DNA of 64,000 bases from Protopterus annectens. Taxonomy: Eukaryota > Chordata > Ceratodontiformes > Protopteridae. The DNA is taken from positions 861,313,652 through 861,377,651 of the forward strand of contig NC_056731.1 in assembly GCF_019279795.1 (NCBI RefSeq), in the 5' to 3' direction. The position numbers and the translations under genes were made by a program. How positions within the stretch are numbered: position 1 is the stretch's first letter; each line of letters starts with the position of its first letter. Under the pieces are notes generated by a model, which saw only the letters and a program-made list of their open reading frames with translations, made no database searches and was not told where the DNA came from. Of this stretch, positions 9,825-22,277 are shown piece after piece.

Positions 9825-10922
9825 CTTCATGCTCAAACGATGTATAAAAATCAGTGCATACCAAGATTATGTATTCCCTGTTCTGAAGGAGGTATGGGCC
9901 TCCTCGTAACTGACTACATGTATTGCAGTCGTGGGGTTGCATGCATATCTACTGATCTCACAAGACCCAAACAATAGTGAAAGTTTTGAAACATGAGGAG
10001 AATAAATCTAAGATGACTTTCCTACTTCGTTTAGCAAAAGCATGTCAGTCCAAGTGGGAATGAAAATCAAACCAGAAGTAGATAAAATCAGGCAGTAACT
10101 GAATGTGCCAAAAAGAAAAGAAAGAATATAAGGTGAACATCAGATGAAAAGGCAAGAAATGTGGAAAATCCATAAATATAGTTGCAAGTATAGAAAACTC
10201 TCTTGGAACAACCTTATGTTGATCAGGATCGAACTCAGGAATGGTTAAGGAGAGGTGAATTTAAAAGGTGAAAAGTTAATATTGGTGGCCCAAGATAGTG
10301 GACTACATACAAATTGGTTTACAAACACCATTGCACATGTGGTAGAAACTGACAAATATAGGTTTTATAAAACAGAATTGGAAACAGCCGCACATCTTGT
10401 TGCTGGTTGTGATATACTAATGGCAGAAGGACTGTATACTGAAAGGAATTATAATGTGGCAAGACTGTACAAACATTATAATATTGAAATAGCTGAAAAA
10501 CACTGGAAACATGAGCCACAATGCATCATAAAAAATGATGAAGTTTATATCACATAGGATCATCCATTACCAACAGTTCAAAAACTAGATGTGAGAAAAC
10601 CAGATATAACAGTCCATGAAAAGAAGACAAAAGTAGCACTGATCATTGAAATTGCTGCACCCAGTGACTACAGTGTCTTACGTACAGAGAGATACAAAGT
10701 CATACATACCAGGATTTGCAGACAGAAACAAAGGTAATGTGGAAGAAAGATACCCAGACAGTTCCAGCAGTAGGAAGAGCAGCAGGTCTTATAAAAAAGA
10801 ATTTACAATCATACTTGGCTATGTTACTGATACATGTAACTCTGTATGGATTGCAGAAGGACTTATTACTGGGCACGTTGCAGGTGCTGCAAAGAGCACT
10901 TCTGGCTAACATCAAAGACTGA
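9825..10922 (+). pseudogene. 3' part of an RLE-type LINE (RT end and restriction-like endonuclease)
   Basis: The order fits the C-terminal third of a LINE with a restriction-like endonuclease (R2/NeSL/R4-like groups; clade not resolved). Seen: the post-RT block RLCIP-like then SEGGMGLL near 9880-9905, the zinc-knuckle block LETAAHLVAGCDIL and YTERNYNVARLYKHYNIEI (10376-10490), and KHEPQC. After an in-frame stop at 10555-10557 comes the nuclease core VRKPDITV, followed 14 residues after the aspartate by E of IIEIAAPSD, matching the PD-x(12-14)-D/E signature. A frameshift near 10730 leads into VMWKKDTQTVPAV and LQKDLLLGTLQVLQRAL. The expected paired cysteines before the zinc block read YRFY, so the knuckle is broken. 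Non-functional. Confidence 0.75.
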
Positions 10923-11014
10923 AACAGTACTGATTTCATGAGCTTTAATCATAGTTTGACTTAGGAACGGGGTCCATTAATGTCATGGGGAAAGAAAAAA
11001 ACACCTAAACAGGC

Positions 11015-11970
11015 ATGTCCAAGGATCAGCTTCCGGTAATTTCTCCTGTCCACCTAGTGAATCTGGGCATAGTGGGGCAATGCGGCAACTGCCTCATGTA
11101 CACAGACAATCCTTTCCTCCTACCACCCAACACTACAGCCTGGGAGAGATGCACTTACATAGCCAAACTGGAAGCAAAGCTCTCTCAGGCCAAGATTGTG
11201 CTAGACAGTCAAGAGGAGAAGGTTAACACCTGCACTACACCTCAAGCAACTCATAGCCCTTCAAAACCCACACCAGCAACACCCACACATAGCAACACTA
11301 AACCCACATATGCGGAGGCCCTTAACATTAACCTGCCCAAGCAACAAGGACCTCTGAAGCTGAAACGCAAACAAACACCAGTCACAAACAAAGTGACACA
11401 TAGCTCACAACACCAGTGTGCCACCCAACAACAGCCCCTAAGGTAAGACAATGTACCCAACACTTTAGTTATAGGTGACTCTACAGTCAGGCACACTGAT
11501 GTCCCACTTACCAGGCTGAACAAGGAGAAAATTACAGTCAGCTGCCTGTCGGGTGCCAGGATCCGCCACATAATGCATGCACTCAAGTCACTCCACAACA
11601 AGTCCAAATACGACTCTGTCATTGTCCATGCTGGAGTGAATGACTTGAGACGTACCTCCCTGGACTACATGAAAAGAGACATGGAAGAGCTCTTGTAACC
11701 TAGGCAGGTATGACCCTAGCCCTGAGTAGCATCCTACCTTCGCCCAGAATTATACCGCAGTATAAGGTCAAAATGATTGACTTCAACAATTGGCTAAGCT
11801 TCTGGTGTCATTCAAAGGGGATCCAGTATCTGTCTGCCTGGGAAGACATGATCGACAAACCATGATGCTTTGCCAGAGATGGTCTGCACCTGTCAACCCT
11901 GGGATTCAGGTTACTGGCTAAAGCTCTTGCCACCCCCTATAGTGCCTTTTTTAGGCAAGGTTCAAAGGAT
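11015..11970 (+). pseudogene. CR1-A ORF1 with SGNH esterase domain, two stops
   Basis: The ATG at 11015 opens 143 codons: a CxxC-containing start (VGQCGNCLMY), a short helical segment AYIAKLEAKLSQAK-like, and a Pro/Thr-rich linker. A stop at 11444-11446 interrupts the frame, but the same frame continues with NTLVIGDSTVRHTDVPL, the GDS block with the nucleophile serine, and VIVHAGVNDLRRTS, the block with the conserved Gly and Asn. After a frame change near 11700 come FNNWLSFWCHSKGIQYLSAW and, past a second stop at 11861, ARDGLHLSTLGFRLLAKAL, the D-x-x-H block with catalytic Asp and His. CR1/L2 ORF1 proteins are known to carry such esterases; their role in mobility is unclear. All triad residues remain. 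Confidence 0.8.
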
Positions 11971-11997
11971 AAAACCAGCACTGTAACAGATATAAGC

Positions 11998-14496
11998 ATG
12001 CAAAATCTGAAGGTAATGCTACTCAATGCTAGAAGTCTAAACATCAAGATGCACTCTCTCGAGGCACTCCTAAAAATGGAGAACATCGATATCTATGCAG
12101 TAACTGAGACCTGGTTCAAGGCTCCAGAGAACACCCCTGTAATACCAGGCTACAACTCTTACCACACTTTTCGGCCACAAAACCAAGACCAAAACACTAA
12201 AGGTGGAGGAGTGTCCATATTCACCGGGGATATTCACACCTCCAGGCTAGTTGCCCAACACAATGCATCTGAAATTCTCCAGGTGCAACTAACATTAGGT
12301 AAGACTGCAATCCAAATTGTAGCTTGCTACAGATCCCCCACCATGCCCCAAGATTCTCACTACACCTTTCTAAACATGCTGGAAAATATTAAGATACAAC
12401 CAAACACCCTAATACTGGGTGATTTCAACTACCCTGCCATTAACTGGGAAAACTACTCGGGTACCAACTCCTTTTCCCAACGGTTCTTGGAATTCATAAA
12501 TTCCAATACCCTGGATCAACTAATCCATTGTCCCACCAGGGGCTCCAATATCCTAGACCTGGTCATTACCAACATGGGAGATAGATGCTCCACACCAGTG
12601 GTCACCTCCTCATTGGACAGGTCTGACCATAAGCAAATCACCCTTGACATCCACATCCCACCCCCAGTAAGGAAACCTCCTTAAAAAACTTCTCCAAAGC
12701 CAACTTCATGCTACTGAAGTCAGAAGTGACAAACTTCACGACACCCATGCAAACAGGATCTGAAAGTTCAACTGCAGAATCCTACACTAAGGCACTGTAC
12801 GAGCACATCCACTCGTGCATGAATCATGCCATCCCAAATAGAACCAAGGTGCTCTTCTCCAAAAAAAGGAAGCCAATCTGGTGGTCCCCTGCTATAAACA
12901 AACTATACAACAGAAGGAAGAAACTATTGCAGAAAAGAGTAAAATCCCAGGATGCAAAAAACTCCCTCACCAACCTCAGTAAGAAGCTGAGATCCCTCAT
13001 AAAATCCTCAAAAGCTAGTTACAAAAATAAAATTGCCAAAGATTCCAAAGACAACCACAAGGCATTCTATACTTATGTCAAGAATCTAAATGGCAATGCT
13101 CAGATCTGCTCTGAGCTACAACAGAATGACATTAAATGTACTGATCCCAAGGATATTGCTAATATCCTGGCAGATTGATTTAGTGCCAACTTCACCCCCC
13201 CCCTCTCAATGCCTAAAGGGCCCATCTCAATACCAAAAGACACTGGCAACCTTCAAACACTGGACCCCACCCAGTTTGGGTTTGTGAAGGGCCGATCTTG
13301 TCTCATGAATCTGATTGACTTCTTTGAATCAGTCTCCAGAGCTGTGGACGAGGGTAAGGCAGTCCACACAGCCTGTCTGGACCTCGCCAAGGCCTTCAAC
13401 ACTACCCCCCAATCTGGAATCATAGATAAACTTACTATGCTGGGCATAAATCCCTACATCACTCGATGGGTTGCCAACTGGCTTACTGACAGAACCCAAA
13501 CTGTAAAAGCAGCCAACTCCAAATCCAGCTCCTGACAAGTGACAAGTGGAGTACCTCAGGGTTCAGTCCTGGGACCACTCTTGTTTGGCATCTACTTCTC
13601 TGAAGTACAGGCCAACACTAAGGGACTCTGGCTAACAAAGTTCGCAGATGACTGCAAACTGGGAGCCGTTATTGAATTCCCAAATGATGTGGATATTCTA
13701 CAAAAGGGCCTTATAGAAAGAGATGCCTGGTGCCAGAGCCATGGGCTCAAGCTTAATGCCAAGAAATGTATAGTTATCCCCTTTGGAAAAAAAAACATGT
13801 ACCCATGAATTACCACATAGGTGGTAGTACACTAAACATCGAAAGTGTGATGAGAGACTTAGGGACACAGGTGGACAATGGTCTCACTTTCGATAACCAT
13901 ATCGCCACAACAGTCTGGAAATCCTTCTATGTGGCACACCTCATCATTAAGGGCTTTTCATCCAGAAAAAAGGAGGTCATTGTCCCACTGTACTCATCCC
14001 TCATTAGACCCATTATAGAGTATAATGCTCCATTTGGTTATGTACCTCACAAGATATCTGCAACAGCTGGAAAGGCCACAGAAATACCTCACTGAAAGAA
14101 TCACAGGCCTAAAGCAGATGCAATATGCTTACCGTCTAAAAAAAACTCCAGCTATACTCTGTGGCATATCGTCTACTCAGAGGCAATCTCTGCTTAACAT
14201 ACAAGGCCATGTCAAACCCTGAGCTGTTGGACATGCTCCACTTAAAGAAATCCCAATCCCTCAGAGCCACACACTCCAGGGATCTAAACCTTGTCATCAC
14301 AATGAACAAAACATGCTGGAGGGATAGGTTCCTGACCCAGAGACTCCCCATACTCTGGAATAGACTGCCCATACATGTTAAGCAGAGCGCCTCATTGGCC
14401 CTCTTCAAAAAGAACCTTGATGATTGGATGGGAGATAGGAAATTCACCCCGTGGATCATGCCAGTCACCCTGCTAGACAGGGGTCCAGAGAAGTAA
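11998..14496 (+). pseudogene. CR1-A ORF2, endonuclease and RT with internal deletion
   Basis: Endonuclease from ATG 11998: KVMLLNARSLNIK, VTETWFKAP, a KGGGVSIF block, LGDFNYPAINWE and DRSDHKQITLDIHI are all present, so the APE-type active-site blocks look intact to about 12660. A frameshift follows; the linker with PIWWSPAINKLYNRRKKLLQ runs to 13178. RT then begins abruptly at QTLDPTQFGFVKGRSC (13255): compared with CR1-B, the fingers region is missing, about 300 bp, lost near 13225-13240. Further on are AFNTTPQSGI (where CR1-B has AFDTIPHSGI, losing the catalytic Asp), SGVPQGSVLGPLLFGIY, KFADDCKLGA with the FADD box intact, and the C-terminal domain to LDRGPEK at 14493. Several frameshifts. 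Confidence 0.85.
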
Positions 14497-14588
14497 ATAT
14501 TGTGGGAAGAAATATCCAGGGAATTGTTATGGCTAGGCTTGTATAGGCCCTAGGGCCGAAAGCCTAGTACCAACCTATGAACCCTATG

Positions 14589-17500
14589 GTATTAGAAACT
14601 CAAAAGACTTGGAGAAATTAAAAAGGGTTCTGATGTACAGGACTTCAGTCTTATATGACCCACACTAGCTTTTATTCTGATTTGTTCCTGTTGAATATAA
14701 CTTCCAGACAGTTTCAGTGACTTTTGAAGTTCCAGGTGTTTCTGAGTGGTAATGTATCCCAAAGTCCTGTTGAACATGAAAGCAATCATGCTATGGAATA
14801 TGCACATTTTATACTAATCAGCTGTCCATATTTTTAGCTAGTTGTATCTACTTTTCAAGAGCCTTTGTCCACATTTTCAGTGTCTGCAGGTTGAGCGTTA
14901 TGGCTCAAGGTCTCTGGTTAAAGTATTGTACTGCAGCCTCATATTCAGATTTGCAGCATTTATTGTTCACTGTAATGCCAAGGGATGTACATCTGAATTT
15001 AACAGTTTATGACTGCTGTCATGCAGAAGGGATCAACTTGCACAGGCTGAACAGTTTTGGCTCCATTTCCAGATTACATTCAGAAATGGAGCTAAGCTTG
15101 GGGTGGCTAGATTTGACAAGGATGAAAAGTTTGGTTTATTTTTCGTTGTGGGGAAGGGGGTGACAGATGCATGCAATGCATGATGGTTCTAGTTCCATTT
15201 AGTGAATACTTCCTAGGAGGAAGTTCAGCACCTTGTGCCAAAATAAATGGAAATCATACAAAAATGGACTCAGAAGCATCAAAGAAACAGGAAAACAATA
15301 TATACATTTTTTTTGTGGAGAGCTTTACCTTCTTTGTAACATCCCCTAAATGTTATAATTGGATGTGAGCTCTCTGCATTATGGAGAATGGGACATTATT
15401 TGCCCTAGAGCAATTACTACCCTCATAAGAGAAATGCAATGCTTGCAATTACAAATTATCACAGTATCAAATTTCACACAGGATTCAGAAAACACAAGGC
15501 AGAGGACATGTTCCCAAAATAAACTGGGCACTGTATAAAACTTAAGTAAAAGGAAAGAACAGCACTTGTCTGGCAACACACATTAGTATTAAAATAGATT
15601 TGTCTGAATATTTCAGTGGTAACATCCAGTAAATACTCAGATTCAACCTATGAAGCACTTGGTTAACAAAACTTCCACTACATTATATGTATTGTTATGT
15701 ATTGCCCCAAGTTATAACATCCACGTAAAACAAAAAAAGGCCAGGGAGCTTATCAGGTGTGACTACATTAAAGTAATGAGGACCAGGGCAGGACAACTTG
15801 GAGTGGTTTGCTGGCCATTCTGCATATGCAGCGAGTACCTGTTGCAGACTACACACTCTGGCCCAAGTATAACTTAGGATACATTTTTGGCAGGTTACAG
15901 GAGTAAGGCTTTGACTGCTTCTAATTTTATATCTGATACATAATGAGTAACTGAATAGCCTTAGTCCTCTGTGAAGCTGGAAGATTCTATCAGGGAATTG
16001 TCATAGTAAGACTGGGATAAGAAGTGGTACACAGATAAGGGTTCAACCAGTACTAGGGAGTTATGAAGGTCTCCAAGAGCTAGATGGTGAGCACTACTTA
16101 CACCAAAGATACTTAACCTTGTCCTCACCAATAGGCCTAGGGATTAGGAACCATTCTGTCTGATTGTTGCCTCCAAGAAATCAGGGCTACTTTCCATGCT
16201 GCCCAGAGTTGTGGCTGTTGTAAACTCTGCCTTGTCTCCATATTCAGGGGTATTATAGTTATTATCTCTTTTCTAGAATGCAGGATCAAGTAAACACTGT
16301 ATTAGGATGGTGAAAAAAATGTTGCAGCCTGATGCAGCAACCTTAGTTATAAAGACACTGGTCTGTATGGAGTAAGTAACAGGTAAGAGCTTCCAATAGA
16401 GAGCAGCAGAGTACATTAACATTGGCTGAGGTGGTGGCTAGAGAACGAAAAACATGCAGAACAGACTTTGGGTAGGGATTGTTGCATGAGTTAGTGTAGT
16501 AGAACCTTGATTGTGAGATAAGTTGTCCATGGCTTAACAGCAAGTATCCTACCTGTCTTGGTCTACGTCATCTTCAGACAGCATTCTCATCTGTCAACTG
16601 GGTGTTCTTCAGCTTAGCAAAGCACTGCTGCCTTGACTGATAGGTAGCATTATGGAAAGTAGGGAGCAAAATAAAGGGGGGTATCTGTCAGTCCCAGCAA
16701 TTTCTTTAAGGAAGTAACGGGCTAATGCAAGATGGTGCAGACATCCAAACTCCAGAAAAACAGCCCTGTGGTTCAGGGTACTACAAAGTTCTCTTGTTTT
16801 TTTGACTGTGTAGAAGATACATTGTGGATTAAAATGCCATGCATTCTTAATATTTACATGTATGGAGTCCTAAATAAAATCAGTAAAGTTAAGGATCACA
16901 GTCCTCAGGATAAAAGGTGTGATGTTCATGTCTGCCAGTATAACTTAAAAGTAGTCCTAATGTCTGAAAATTACAGCAAATAAATTAGTGTCATAAAGGA
17001 AGACATTAACATTCATGAATTTTATATAGATGTATTAACACACAGAACAAAAAATGCTTTGTAGAGAAAGATTTGACAGATATAAAAATATAAACAAACA
17101 AACAAAAAAGAAAAATGATTCAGTGTTGAAAATGTATTTACTTTTACCTCATAAAAATTGCTGTCTTAAAAAATAGAAATGATGCATTTTAGTGGGTATC
17201 TAAAAACAAACCATTCCTTTTGGGATTCATACGTAAAAGATCCGCTTTTGTATTACTTGTACCATTGCAGTTAGTGTTGCATGCCAGGCAGTTTATAAAG
17301 TATATCTGAATTAAAATCTGTATCATTGTAGACTGAAGACTATGTTTTGACATGTTAGACCGTTAGATCAACATTGCTTTTAGCATAATGCATGATATTT
17401 TACTGAAGGGAACTATACTGTCATTAGTTGTATCTACTGTTGCCATACCCAAGATGTATTATTTTGTGCCGGAATGTTGGACAGGTAGGTGCTACAAGAC

Positions 17501-17785
17501 TGGTTTCAAATTGTGATTGAAGAAGCCAAATTTTTAAGATGGTAGACATTGTTTAAAAATTAGTTTTCAGCCTTTTACTCCCTGGGGTGACATATTGCTT
17601 CTTAAAATGCAGAAAACATCATGATTAACAGGACCCACTGATGTCTTGATTATTCAGTTCGCATTTCACTTTTCTTTTTTTTTTTTTTTTGCATTTTTAC
17701 ATCGTAGTGTCCCTTTGTAATTTTGGCCTACTTCCTCTTAAGATATGAGCAGGGGTCTTCATAATTTCATGAAATATAGCATTAA
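14589..17785. other. No gene recognised
   Basis: I find no coding motif on either strand in this stretch. It contains only short unremarkable ORFs and a T17 tract near 17670. It may hold elements too old to read by eye. Confidence 0.4.
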
Positions 17786-17787
17786 AA

Positions 17788-18042
17788 GTATAAATTTGTG
17801 TTTGTTTGTGTCTTTCGGCTTTTCCCGGTTAGGGGTCGCCACAGCGGAACTCCGGTCTGCTAATGATTGGTAGTGGATTTTTATGTACCGGGTTACCAGC
17901 CCTGACGCCCAACCTTCAATGAAGGCACGCCCCATTTACATATGCCTCCACACAGAAGACGCTCTAGCTGAGAATCGAATGGGACAACGTCTTGCTATGA
18001 GGCGACAACGCTACCACAGCACCACCACCGCAGTGTATAAAT
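17788..18042 (-). mobile_element. V-SINE (DANA/HE1-like), minus strand
   Basis: In the minus orientation: a tRNA-derived head (GGTGGTGCTGTGGTAGCG... CCTCATAGCAAGACG), a shortened middle, and the conserved 3' end CCGCTGTGGCGACCCCTAAC CGGGAAAAGCCGAAAGA. GTATAAAT flanks both sides (17788-17795, 18035-18042), a likely short target duplication. The head carries the internal Pol III promoter boxes. Confidence 0.8.
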
Positions 18043-20827
18043 ACATTTTTATATTATAAAGATAATTGTGCGATACATTTTTTTTTTGCTAATTTTCTTT
18101 ACATGTAAAGAGTAGTAACCTGCTTTTTTCCTCATCCACCAAATACATGTAGCTTTTACTCTCTTCCCTAGTACATGTTTATTATGCAGTATATGGATTT
18201 CAAGTTGTACACAGTTTTGCAGATAGATTTTTTTGCTTACAGTTTGTATGCATATAAACTCATGCACACTTATTAGGAATAGTAGGTAACTTGCTGTCCT
18301 AAACGAGTATTTTCATCTAAAAACAGATCTACTTCATTATTATTTTTTTTTCTTACTTTTTAGAGCAAAGAGCTTGAAACAATACTGTGCCAGATTATTG
18401 GCTCTTGAGTCGTACCATAACAGACAAACTGGTGAATTACAAATGAACTTAGTAACTTCTAGCAGAGAGGCCTGAGTTTGATGCCTGCATCCTCCACATT
18501 CTGTTGTAAGTCTCTTAACCTCTCAAATATTTCTGTGGTACACATGAAAACACACCGTGCCATTGCTTGATAACTGTTGCTGTGGTTATTAATGATTAAA
18601 GGATACATTAGTGTTATGTTTCACAGTAATTCTTCTTATTTAAATTATACATTTTTAAGTTGAGAACATAATGCACCTGTCAGATCAGCCATTCATTTTA
18701 ATACATATATGTATGGAGGAATTTGTTTTTTTCTTCAAATATTTTATTTCAAACAATCTGTCATTTTGTGCTAGGTAATGTCCCTTAAACAGAAATGAAG
18801 CTTATGTGGTATCCTATAAATTCTTTGATGTGCCAAGAGTTTTGTGTTTCTAGGTAATTTCTTTAGTCACTTAGCACACAAGAAGAGATTGTGAGAATTA
18901 AATGTAGGTTTGCACATTTTTTTATGAATGCTTTAGATTGTTGATTCATATATACTACCTGTCATGTCTAAATGCACATCAAAATATGTTGTTATATAAT
19001 GAATAGTGTTTAACTGTTTTACTTTCACATATTATTTTTTTACCTTAGTACATTTAGATTGCAAGGTACACCATTATTAGAATTTAAAAAATTGACAACT
19101 AACAGTTCAGAACAGATGTGTCTTCTCCCACTCCCTACTCTGTACAGAAGCAAAAAATAATTACATTTTAACATAAGTGTATACTGATAAAAGTTATGTT
19201 CTGGCATGGTTCATTCCTAATTAGGCACTTGTAGAAAGGGCTGTTTGTAATGTGCATACATAAAGAGCAGCTGATATACTGCAGTATGCTTCTTGGGGAA
19301 ACTATAACTATCCTTGGATGTAGTCCCTTGCCAAAATGTTGTCTCTGCTATTGTGTCTCACTACTTGAAATTAATGTAAGCGTACTTCATGTAAAAAAAA
19401 AAAAAAAAAACTTTGTATGTATATATTGTACTCATGTGGAACTACCAAGGGCAGTTTTAAAGAATCCCCCGTAAATAAGAAGGGATTGTTGAAATCCCAT
19501 TTAACCAACTGTGACTAATTAAGGTCTGTTTGCTGGAGTATTATTGCATTGTTAGTATTATGTTCTATTTTGATTCCATTGCTGTGTGACTGTTATCCTA
19601 TTTATTTAAGGTGGTGTGGAGAGTGGCTAGTCTTCTTGCCAAAAACAATGTTGAAGTTTTTTTATATATGTTTTTCAATATTTTATTTTATTGGATTAGT
19701 TTAGAGTGCATTCCACTAGCTGACATGAATCTTATATATTTAGTTGGCACTCATTGCATCACAAGATGTTTATCGTTAGGATTAGTGCTATAGAAATGCA
19801 TATCTAATGGGAAATAGTTGAAGGTAAACATCAGGCTTTTGGCCTAATCTTTTTCAGCCATTGGGTGTCCATGGCTGTCTGCGGATGCATCTCATGATGG
19901 CCACTGGGAGGTGTCTGACTGCTGTAGAGAGTGCACATCTCACCTTACTTGGTTCTTCTTGTTTTTTGCCACTTGAGCAGCCAGTCAGGTTGCTTCACTA
20001 TTTCATTGGGCACTTCTTAGGTCTCAGTCTTTAACACTGCATGTATAAGCTATCTTACTAAGACAGAAATATAATGTTTACAATTTTGTGCTCTTTCTAA
20101 TGCTGTTAGAAAATTACAAACAAGTACTCTTATGGGTAGCAGATTCTGCAAGAATTTCATCTTCGGTGACTTTTTGTTTAGGAGAAAATCACAAGTGTGA
20201 GTGTTGTGAATCTTAATACAGAATTTAGTAATAAAAGTTCAGCTAGGAGAGATAAGAAATACATAAGCTTTTCAGAACACAGGAGATTAGCTGCTCTTAC
20301 TCGTATTATTTTTCCTGTACTTAGCCAAAAAACAGTAATAAGGCAAAACATTTGTGTAAAGAAAAGTATTTTTGGAAAACAAGAAAACAAGAAACAAAGG
20401 GAATCTCCTTAAAAAATAACTAAATTGATGAAGCTTTCAAGTAGCATAATTTTGCTTATTATTTCTAGTAAATTTGTACATATGTATTTCCTTATTTTAC
20501 TTGCACCGTAATATGTCAGATTTTATATTAGTCATATTTTGATTACATTGTTTTCATATTTTGTTAGCACCTGTGCTGCATGTGAAATTGGCTGTTTATA
20601 GCTAAGTACACTGCTACAGTCAAGAAAGTATAACTGTGTCAGCTACTAAGTAAAGTGTCAGTAAGTAAATCAGTACATAGATCATAGATCATGCATACAG
20701 GAATCCATCGATAGATAATAAAGGGCTTGTTTAGGTGAGTGAGAGAGTTAGGCCCATTCTCATCCTTTGGCAACTGAAGTAAAGTTGTTGGAATTCCACT
20801 CAACTTATCCTGTTCTCCTACCACTTT
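18043..20827. other. No gene recognised, AT-rich
   Basis: The stretch is AT-rich, with an A18 tract near 19394 and frequent stops on both strands. I found no element motifs. Confidence 0.4.
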
Positions 20828-22243
20828 GTATTTATTTATTGACCGGATATGTGGGCTGGTCGGTAGATCCTTTCTGCCATGACTTGGGTGTAATACACAA
20901 TTACAGCGTGAATATACATCTCATATAGTACATCACAGTCATTATGACCACGCATTCACAGACTTGCATTTCAAAGATAAACCAGAGCAGTAGCTAGCTA
21001 TTCTGGTGCCCTGTGCCATTCCCTGATCTGACACCCCCTCAACCTTAAGGTGGGGAACAAAAAAAATGGTTCTCTCTTACTTGAATACCACAAAAATGCA
21101 CTCGAGGACAAAACATTGTGGCAAACTGCATGCTATAAATGTAACAAGTGGCTTGCTATAGCTAAATTCCACTAACAAAGCACTTAAGGCCTGACCACAT
21201 ATGCGGTATAAGCATTAATTTCTGAATACAGGTACTACACTACTGATCGATCACATCCCCCAACGTCATGCTTCCAGGGTGACTGCCCCTTTGCCCCACC
21301 GTAGCTATGCCTCTGAGATGAACATTTCAGAGTATGTACATTTTAGGTTGACATTTTTTGTTTAACAGTAAGAAAATATACATTACATAGGACACATCAC
21401 AGCAGCAGTAACAGAGTCTTTACAGAATTATAGAATCAAATATTTATAAAAATCACAGTTTTTGGAATTGATTTATTGAGTGATTTCCCTTATATCTTTT
21501 GCCAAATGGTTCCAATTAACCAGTATAATTTTTCAGAAGATTTTTTTCAAAAGTGGTTAATTTAAATCTGGGTATGCTTAACATTAAGGATTAATTAATT
21601 AATTATTATTATTATCTTGTATGCAGACAGCATATGGTTATGCCTTGATTCTTAGTTTATTTTATTCTGGGGACAATACCATTGGTACAAAATCATGAAT
21701 GTAAGGACAGACAGCAAAGTAATACTCCTTGCAGTAGTAGGTAAGATTTTTTTTTTCGAGAGAGAGGCAGTTGAGCTCAGACCTAGGTGAGATATTTATG
21801 ATTTATGAATCTACAAATCCCTTTAAGTGTAGTTTGAAGTCTCTGTGTCTTGACTGTGGAGTCAAGAGACAACAGGGAGAGATTCTTCTATTCTTATTAT
21901 AAGGGCATTTTGTGTTGTGACCCATCTAGTGTCTGGGATAAGTTCATTTGAAAAAATGCAAAAATATTGCTCCAGCAGAAAGGACTGGACAAACTATTTG
22001 CCTCACACCCCCAGGTATTAAAGACTTTATTTTCTTGCAACCTATTTTAAAATTAAGGGCTAATAAATGTTAGTTGTCTTTTATTTTCCACTTTACACGG
22101 GATTGTATTTTTATTTTTATGTTTTGATATTTATTGGTTACATGTTTTTCTCTTAATTGGTCACCTTAAGCATTTTAACTAGTGAGTTAATTGGTTTATT
22201 GATTGTATTATTTAAGATTGAGTTTTCTTATTGGCCTGTGATT

Positions 22244-22277
22244 CTGATTTAGTCTAATTCATGTTGGACGAAAGCGC
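22244..22277 (+). ncRNA. Hammerhead-like ribozyme motif
   Basis: CTGATTT-A, a 7-bp stem II with wobble pairs (GTCTAAT / GTTGGAC, loop TCAT), then GAAAGCGC. Layout and the following GAAAGCGCTT are shared with the motif at 9632. It sits in a stretch (about 22190-22330) that also has a TATTTAAG word upstream and TATTAAAG downstream, like the PLE leader at 63 kb. Confidence 0.35.

Larger units (their letters stand above)
10985..14588 (+). mobile_element. CR1-A, long CR1 LINE with ORF1 and ORF2
   Basis: About 3.6 kb with an esterase-bearing ORF1, an endonuclease/RT ORF2 and a 3' end with CR1-style octamer-like words (ACCTATGAACC CTATGG). The other CR1 copies in the window (9.0, 37.5, 39.7, 43.9, 49.1, 49.9 kb) share the 3' terminus CTAGGCTT...GCCTAGTA...CCTATGAA. 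ORF2 has lost a middle section, so this copy cannot retrotranspose on its own. The 5' boundary lies between the end of the RLE LINE (10922) and the first ORF1 ATG (11015). Confidence 0.85.
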
